Source: Ailurus styani (taxonomy: Eukaryota > Chordata > Mammalia > Carnivora > Ailuridae). From it: a DNA stretch of 64,000 nt. Of the stretch, positions 58,918 through 64,000 are shown one piece after another. The notes under the pieces were generated by a model. The model saw nothing but the letters and a program-made list of their open reading frames with translations. It had not been told where the DNA came from and searched no databases. The first letter of the stretch is position 1; the number at the start of each line of letters is the position of its first letter. Both the position numbers and the translations under genes were made by a program. The DNA lies in the NCBI GenBank assembly GCA_002007465.1, contig LNAC01000001.1, positions 5,970,121-6,034,120 on the forward strand, in the 5' to 3' direction.

Positions 58918-60229
58918 TTTTGCTAAGTTCTGAAGTGTTATTTGAGGCACAAAGCAGCCTGTGTATCTCTCCGGAAAGAGTAAAGCCGAATGACCGAGAG
59001 GAAGATGTAGGTATTTAAGCTCTCCGGGTTCTTCTGGCGCCAACTTATAATACATCCTGGATGCCGGGGGGCGGGGGACCATCTGCCATGGAGAAACCAT
59101 GGCGGGCGGGATGAACTCTCGAAAAGGCATATAACTCACTGGTGAGAGGCTAAGGCATATTGGGACAAAGAAAAAGCCTCTCCCAGAAGGGACTCAGAAT
59201 CAGGGCACAGAAGGCCACGGTTTATCGTTGGCACAGGGAATGCAGGCGTGCCCCATGATGCTGTAATCCTGGTCCCTGGAAGTGATGAGATGTCCACATT
59301 TCTAGCAGTTGCTGAATCATACTTTTTCCAGCTGATACTTTGAGTTTGCTAGGCTCTCATACTTGACAATGGGCCTTAGCTGGCTTAGAGTGATTCAGAA
59401 GGCGCATAAAGCCAGAGGAACTGTACTGAGCAGAGTAGACGAGTTCGTATTTCCTTTCCTGTGGTGTGTGCGTCGCTCACTGCTACCGCCTGTGTGTGAC
59501 TGTTCCCGCAGGCCTGTGCGTCGTGGGCAGCCAGAGCCACAGCCAGTGGGCTCTGCAGTTAGCCGTGGCTTGTGCTCCACTTGTCATTTGGCTGTGTCAG
59601 CAGACATCCCCACATCAAGCACAGTAGGCATGTGGCCAGTCTTTCCCTGGTTATTTTAACAGCTAGGATTTAGAAGAGCTGTTCCCACTTCTGAATTAAT
59701 ATTTTTGCCTCGTAGGTGAAATAATTCGCTCAGTTGTGGAGGGGAGCAAAAAAAGGACAATGAAGACTATTGGATTGTTAGATTTATTGCACTGCCAGAC
59801 CTATATGATCTTTATACCATTATAAATGCACTGTAATAATCTAATCGTGCCGCATTTATTTATATGAGTAGATAGAAAAGAAATGCAGTCCAGATCCCAA
59901 TCGGTAGCTTGGGAACGTGGCCCATAACTGAATCATGTAGCTTTCCAGACTTTGAAAGCCAGGTATCCTGGATCACAGAATAATAACTGTGCCGAATACA
60001 CTCAGGTGTTGTGGGGAAGTCGGATGCCCTGATTTCAGCAACAGCTCTACCTCTGTAAAACAGTGCGGGTGGTCATCATAGTCTTGTGTGTCCGCACTGC
60101 CGTTTGGCTGTGAAGAGCGATACGAAATGTTGACATCTGAGAGTCTCGAGGCTTCCATTGTCCACTTTGTATAAAGATGTGCAGAAGCACCTTCCATGAG
60201 ATGGAAATTACGCCAGACAAGAAGCGGGA

Positions 60230-60360
60230 GGATTTAGACCAGTTGGGGCTGGGCTCCCCACTGGCCGTAGGACATGGGCACGGCACTCATGTATAAAATG
60301 AGAGTGTGGCCGATGTGCCTTCCAGACATTTCCTCCAGCTCTGAGATCCTGTGACCCCCA
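60230..60360 (+). repeat. MIR-like fragment
   Basis: CACTCATGTATAAAATGAGA, then TTCCTCCAGCTCTGAGATCC, fits the MIR 3' part. Confidence 0.45.
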
Positions 60361-60769
60361 TGCCTACTTCGAGCTCCGGCCCCTCCTTCCTCCTGGCCTG
60401 TCAGCTGCTCTCAGGTTAGCTACTCCTAGACGTGCTCCCTTAACAACAGGGACCTAACCTCACGCCTTCCTCACTCCCGAAGGTCGAAGTTCGTCTCCCT
60501 CCCCTCCTAGTGTCTCACTCCCCCACAAAAGCACCTTCTGCTGTTTAGCTTCATTTTATTTTATTTCCCAGTTTTCTTTTCTTGATGGTTGGTGATACCG
60601 TCACCCTGCTATTCTTAGTTAGAAATCATTGAATATTTGTCTCTTCTTATGCATACTTTGCTAGCAAGTACTGCTCATGCGTCCTTTGCAGTTAATGTCC
60701 CTTGGTTTTATTACATCTAAGTTCTGAGTCCAAGCCTTTCCCTTTTCTTCCTTTGATCATTATGATATC

Positions 60770-60908
60770 CTTAACCCTCCATCCATCCAAACATTTATTA
60801 TCCCTATTATGTGTCAGGTCCTCTGTTACGTGTTGGGGAAAATGTGAACCAGACACATCCAGCTTAAGCCTCTCCAGTCTAGTGGGGAGACAAAAATTCA
60901 AACAAATG
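60770..60908 (+). repeat. L2-like 3' fragment
   Basis: ACATTTATTATCCCTATTAT, GTGTCAGGTCCTCTGTTACG and AGTCTAGTGGGGAGACAAAA follow the L2 3' phrase. Confidence 0.6.
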
Positions 60909-60909
60909 G

Positions 60910-61100
60910 TTTAATTTAATTTAATTTATTTTTATTTGAGAATCCAAGTGAGAGAGAGAGCATGAGCAGGGTGAGCGGCAGAGGGAGAAGCAGACTCCCC
61001 GCTGAGCAGGGAGCTTGACGTGGGGCTTGATCCCAAGACTCCAGGGTCATGACCTGAGCTGAAGGCAGATGCTTAACCTACTGAGCCACCCAGGCGCCCC
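60910..61100 (-). repeat. CAN SINE, reverse
   Basis: A (TTTAA)n-like tail replaces the usual T-run. The head is intact (GAGCCACCCAGGCGCCCC). It inserted right at the end of the L2 fragment. Confidence 0.93.
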
Positions 61101-61374
61101 TCAAATAAACAGTTTTAATATGGTTTTCACAAGAATGATATTTAAAGTTTCAGTTAGACACCTGGAGAGTGGACCCCAATATGAAGAGAATCAGGTTAAA
61201 AAGTAGGGGTTTGGCAGGAATTAAAAAATTAGTTGCTAGGGAAAGAGGGAGACAGGAAATGTTATGTGAAAAAAATGAAAATTTTATGTCAGTTGCCAGT
61301 AGGTGATCTGGTGATGGTGAAGCAATTTAAGGTAGAATATACAGAATCATAGGCTTTAAAATATTTTTAGAAAG

Positions 61375-61510
61375 TATAAGGAATTTGTTCATTTATCAAA
61401 TACTTATTGAGTAAAATTACTTGAGATTATTTGATGACCAAGATAGACAGGTCTCTGGTCTCCCAGAGCTCATAGTCCAGCGAGATGGGTGGACCCCAGG
61501 AACAGACCAG
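61375..61510 (+). repeat. L2-like 3' fragment
   Basis: ATTTATCAAATACTTATTGA, then TCTCCCAGAGCTCATAGTCC, the usual L2 terminal phrases. Confidence 0.55.
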
Positions 61511-61609
61511 CAGTTGCAGGAAGGGTGGTCCGTGTATGGCCATTGGCTGGTGCCTATGGGATCGCAGTAAGCCTTGTTGAGCAAATGTCCCAGGAGCTTA
61601 GACTCGAAG

Positions 61610-61865
61610 GGTAACTCATCCCTTCAACCCATTTTATGGAGAAGAAACTGAAGCTTAGAGAAATTGTGATTTAGAAATAACAAACTAGTTGGGGAACCTG
61701 GGTGGCTCAGTCAGAAGAGCATGCTTCGGGGTTGTAAGTTCGAGCCCCACGTGAGTGAAGAGATTACTAAACAAACAAATAAACCAAATAATGAACTAGT
61801 AGCAAGCCAGGCCTGGAAGTCTGGACTTTGGTCCCTGGAGTGGCTTATCGTTTCCTGCTGTGCCC
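61610..61865 (+). repeat. MIR-like fragment split by a SINE
   Basis: CATTTTATGGAGAAGAAACTGAAGC on the left and AGCAAGCCAGGCCTGGAAGT on the right resemble successive MIR/MIR3 segments around an old short SINE. Confidence 0.4.
61693..61783 (+). repeat. CAN SINE, short old type
   Basis: GGGGAACCTGGGTGGCTCAG, then AGAGCATGCTTCGGGGTTGT and AGTGAAGAGATTACTAAACA; a deletion removes the middle of the tRNA-like part. Confidence 0.88.
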
Positions 61866-62981
61866 TGATTCCAGATTTCCTGGGTGCAGTACCCAAACCT
61901 TCATCTTTCACAGAACAAAGCGGGTGCTGAATAATTACTGATTAGTTTTCAACCTGTTGACAAGGCTGACACCTATCTTAAAATGAAGGAACTACATTTG
62001 TTCTATTAATCATTAAGGATTAGATTCTATAACAGTAACGTTTTGGAGTTATGATTTCTGGTTATGTTTACTCAAATTATAGCGAGGATTAAAATCTAAG
62101 AGTTCTATGATGGATCTACTAAATAGAAAATCTCAAAATAATTAAACATGTTAAAACCTTTAAGTACCTTAGATCTATTTAAAACCCTCTTGGACTGATG
62201 ATTTATTTGAAAGACACATGGAACAAAGCATGGCTTACTGACAGTACCTAAGGTTATAACAGCAGATGAAACAAGTACTTTCCACTCTACTTATTCTTGT
62301 ACAAATGAACTTGATAAAGCCAATTGCTCTATAATACATTTTCAGTAAAAGGATTTTTTAATATAAATGACTCAACAGCAGCCTTGGAATTGACTCTTTC
62401 CAAATCTGGACGGATTGGTTGACTAGCTCAGTGAGCCTATTTTACATCATATTTGGATGATAAATGCCAGTGTGTTTCAGCTTCTGTACCAGGGAAGTGC
62501 TGAGTAGGCTTATCTAGTTATTTTGTTACGATCATTTGGGTTTAAATGTGCATGCTTTGATTTGGAGTCACTATTTTTCATTGAGAGGCTATTTAATATT
62601 TACATTGCTTAAAACATAGTAATTGACACTAGAAGCTATATTTTTTTTTTTAGATTTTACTTAAATTCAACTTAGTTAACATACATTTTAACCAGAAGCC
62701 ATGTTTTTGGTGGAGCTTTCTTGTAACCAGGAAGAAAATAATAGTCTGTAAATATATTAGTCTTTTCAGAAACATAGCTGAGGTTAAAAATATTTTTTTA
62801 CTTTGATTTTATTTTTATCTGCATTTTTTTTTCATCTGGAGGAAGTCCAACTTTCATATCCCCGCTAACCCTTAAACTTTTTAATAGGAATGACTCTGTG
62901 CATACCACAGATGGTTCAGAGTTTCACTGAGTGAGAGGTAGTGCAGCCCACTGGTGATTCACTGGTGGAAGAAAGATTTAT

Positions 62982-63182
62982 TTTTTTTTTTAAAGATTTT
63001 ATTTATTTATTTATTTATTTATTTATTTGATACAGAGAGAGAGATTACAAGTAGGCAGAGAGAGGAGGAAGCAGGCTCCCTGCTGAGCAGAGAGCCTGAT
63101 GCGGGCCTCGATCCCAGGACCCTGAGATCATGACCTGAGCCGAAGGCAGAGGCTTTAACCCACTGAGCCACCCAGGAGCCCA
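62982..63182 (-). repeat. CAN SINE, reverse, 69 bp from a DHX32 coding exon
   Basis: Perfect duplication GAAGAAAGATTTAT at 62968-62981 and 63183-63196. The tail carries an (ATTT)n expansion (about eight units, 62999-63030). Young subfamily (GATTACAAGTAGGCAGAG, AGGCTTTAACCCACTGAGCC). Confidence 0.97.
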
Positions 63183-63265
63183 GAAGAAAGATTTATAAGA
63201 TGAACCCTTATCTTTTGGTTTTTCTCCTGAGGAAGCTGATCCTGTCTCATCTTTCCCCGTGAAAG

Positions 63266-63459
63266 GTTCCTCAGTGGTGCGCCGAGTACTGCCTCTCCAT
63301 CCACTACCAGCACGGGGGTGTGGTGTGCACACAGGTCCACAAGCCCACAGCGGTGCAGCTCGCCCTGCGTGTGGCAGACGAGATGGATGTGAACATTGGC
63401 CATGAAGTTGGCTACGTGATCCCCTTTGAAAACTGCTGCACCAGTGAAACCATCCTGAG
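63266..63459 (+). CDS. DHX32: DHX32 second coding exon (residues 95-159, last codon split)
   Basis: This exon continues directly from the previous one: residue 95 follows GKSSQ as [10 protein letters not shown], as in DEAH helicases after Walker A. The acceptor is a C/T-rich tract ending GTGAAAG/GTT, and the donor is CTGAG/GTGGGT. The length of 194 nt leaves two bases of an Arg codon, so the following exon must start in phase 2. Residues 112-124 ([13 protein letters not shown]) sit at motif Ia. Canonical DEAH proteins have TQPRR there, so the two arginines are replaced by His-Lys. Residues 139-152 ([14 protein letters not shown]) sit at motif Ib, where family members have VGY-IRFE. The rest of the gene (motif II onward) lies beyond the right edge. 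A young antisense SINE ends 69 bp upstream of the exon. Confidence 0.95.
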
Positions 63460-64000
63460 GTGGGTTTGGGGGGATTGGGTCTGCTGTGCTGAAGACGCTC
63501 GGCTCGTGTTCTACGATCCTACTGGAGCGTGTTCTTGGGTTCTACGTCTTAGCTGTAATGTGTCCTAGTGACTGGTCGCTCCGTCACCAGCCAGATGTGC
63601 GCTGGTGGTTTTCCTACACTGGCATCGTCAGGGATTTCTTGTCTAAACTTCTTCCATGTCTCCCCATAATCCTCAGGGAAAAATGACAACTTGTTAGGTT
63701 GGACCCAAAGGCCATCAAGCTTGTGCTTCTTGAGCTTCTCCTCATGATGGGTCCATACGAGTCATCTGTGCGGCAGCCAAGTTGACACGTGCATGTGGTT
63801 CTCCTGTGCCCCTGTGTCCTCTGCTGGGAATGGCGATTCTTCTTCTGGACATGGCTAATTCCTTCTCGGTGTGCAAGACCCCATGCAAGGCTCCCCTCCT
63901 CCAGGAAGGCTTCCCTCACCCTTCTGTACTGAGCGTTAGAAAATGCTCTGCCGGGCCTCTGTAAAACTTGGTACCAGCCTCCAGCATGGCAGGTTCGATC
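63460..64000 (+). other. DHX32: Start of the next DHX32 intron
   Basis: Sequence after the donor GTGGGT to the window edge. Several overlapping short open frames on both strands resemble no DHX32 segment. The next DHX32 residues (YCTDDMLQ in the human protein as I recall it) were not found. Confidence 0.8.

Larger units (their letters stand above)
52796..63265 (+). other. DHX32: DHX32 intron between the two coding exons
   Basis: A 10.5-kb intron with GT-AG borders separates residues 94 and 95, with a phase-0 break. It carries an L1 3' end near the donor, an antisense L1-like segment, a (CA)n array, eight SINEs and several MIR/L2 fragments. The stretches 53160-53800, 53960-54180, 55100-55240, 55710-56810, 57050-57640, 57890-58720, 58940-60220, 60370-60760 and 61870-62630 hold nothing I can assign. 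The block at 57170-57350 is GC-rich, but its open frames look like shadows. Confidence 0.85.

Noticed and set aside
62640..62695. T-run plus ACTTAAATTCAACTTAGTT as a separate SINE
   Set aside because: Only the tail-like end is present, without the SINE head. It may be a carnivore L1 fragment, but too short to call.

Overview
The window is nuclear DNA from a carnivoran mammal. The main evidence is about 39 copies of the carnivore-specific tRNA-Lys-derived CAN SINE, many flanked by intact target-site duplications, plus carnivore-type LINE-1 3' ends. The commonest young SINE form reads GTGGGTTAAAGCCTCTGCC near its head and carries a TACTTGTGATCTCTCTC stretch. I associate that form with mustelids (ferret, mink, otter, badger group), but I cannot fix the species from this window. 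There are no operons, phage, CRISPR arrays or bacterial features.

Only two protein-coding genes are visible, arranged head to head around a CpG island at about 37.48-38.62 kb. On the minus strand the island contains the 13-nt first coding segment of FANK1 (Met-Glu-Pro-Gln plus one base, then GTAAGG). Everything to its left (1-37.8 kb) is best read as FANK1 intron 1. On the plus strand, DHX32, a divergent DEAH-box helicase-like gene, has its start-codon exon at 52307-52795 (ATG at 52514). The next coding exon is at 63266-63459. Together they give the first 158 residues plus two bases of codon 159. The shared promoter holds a near-perfect RFX X-box 91 bp upstream of the FANK1 ATG and tandem GC boxes. 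It is broken by a 206-base run of N.

The rest is repeat-rich intron. 1.28-4.7 kb: an antisense L1 with a Tigger1 DNA transposon inserted at a TA dinucleotide and a SINE nested in it. 8.4-15.5 kb: sense L1 debris, many SINEs and a possible LTR. 18.9-19.95 kb: antisense L1. 22.9-24.6 kb: L1 with MLT1-type LTRs. 28.4-31.75 kb: L1 sense fragments, an MLT1-type LTR, then an antisense L1 carrying a Tigger-like element. 33.5-34.5, 41.8-42.75 and 47.1-48.7 kb: three copies of one ancient repeat that I recognise by its internal phrases but cannot name. The DHX32 introns hold SINEs, MIR/L2 fragments, a truncated carnivore L1 3' end only about 30 bp from a splice donor, and a (CA)n array.

I found no undescribed biological system. 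The observations most worth follow-up are the X-box in the bidirectional promoter, a young antisense SINE 69 bp upstream of a DHX32 coding exon, the L1 next to the DHX32 donor, and the nested transposons.
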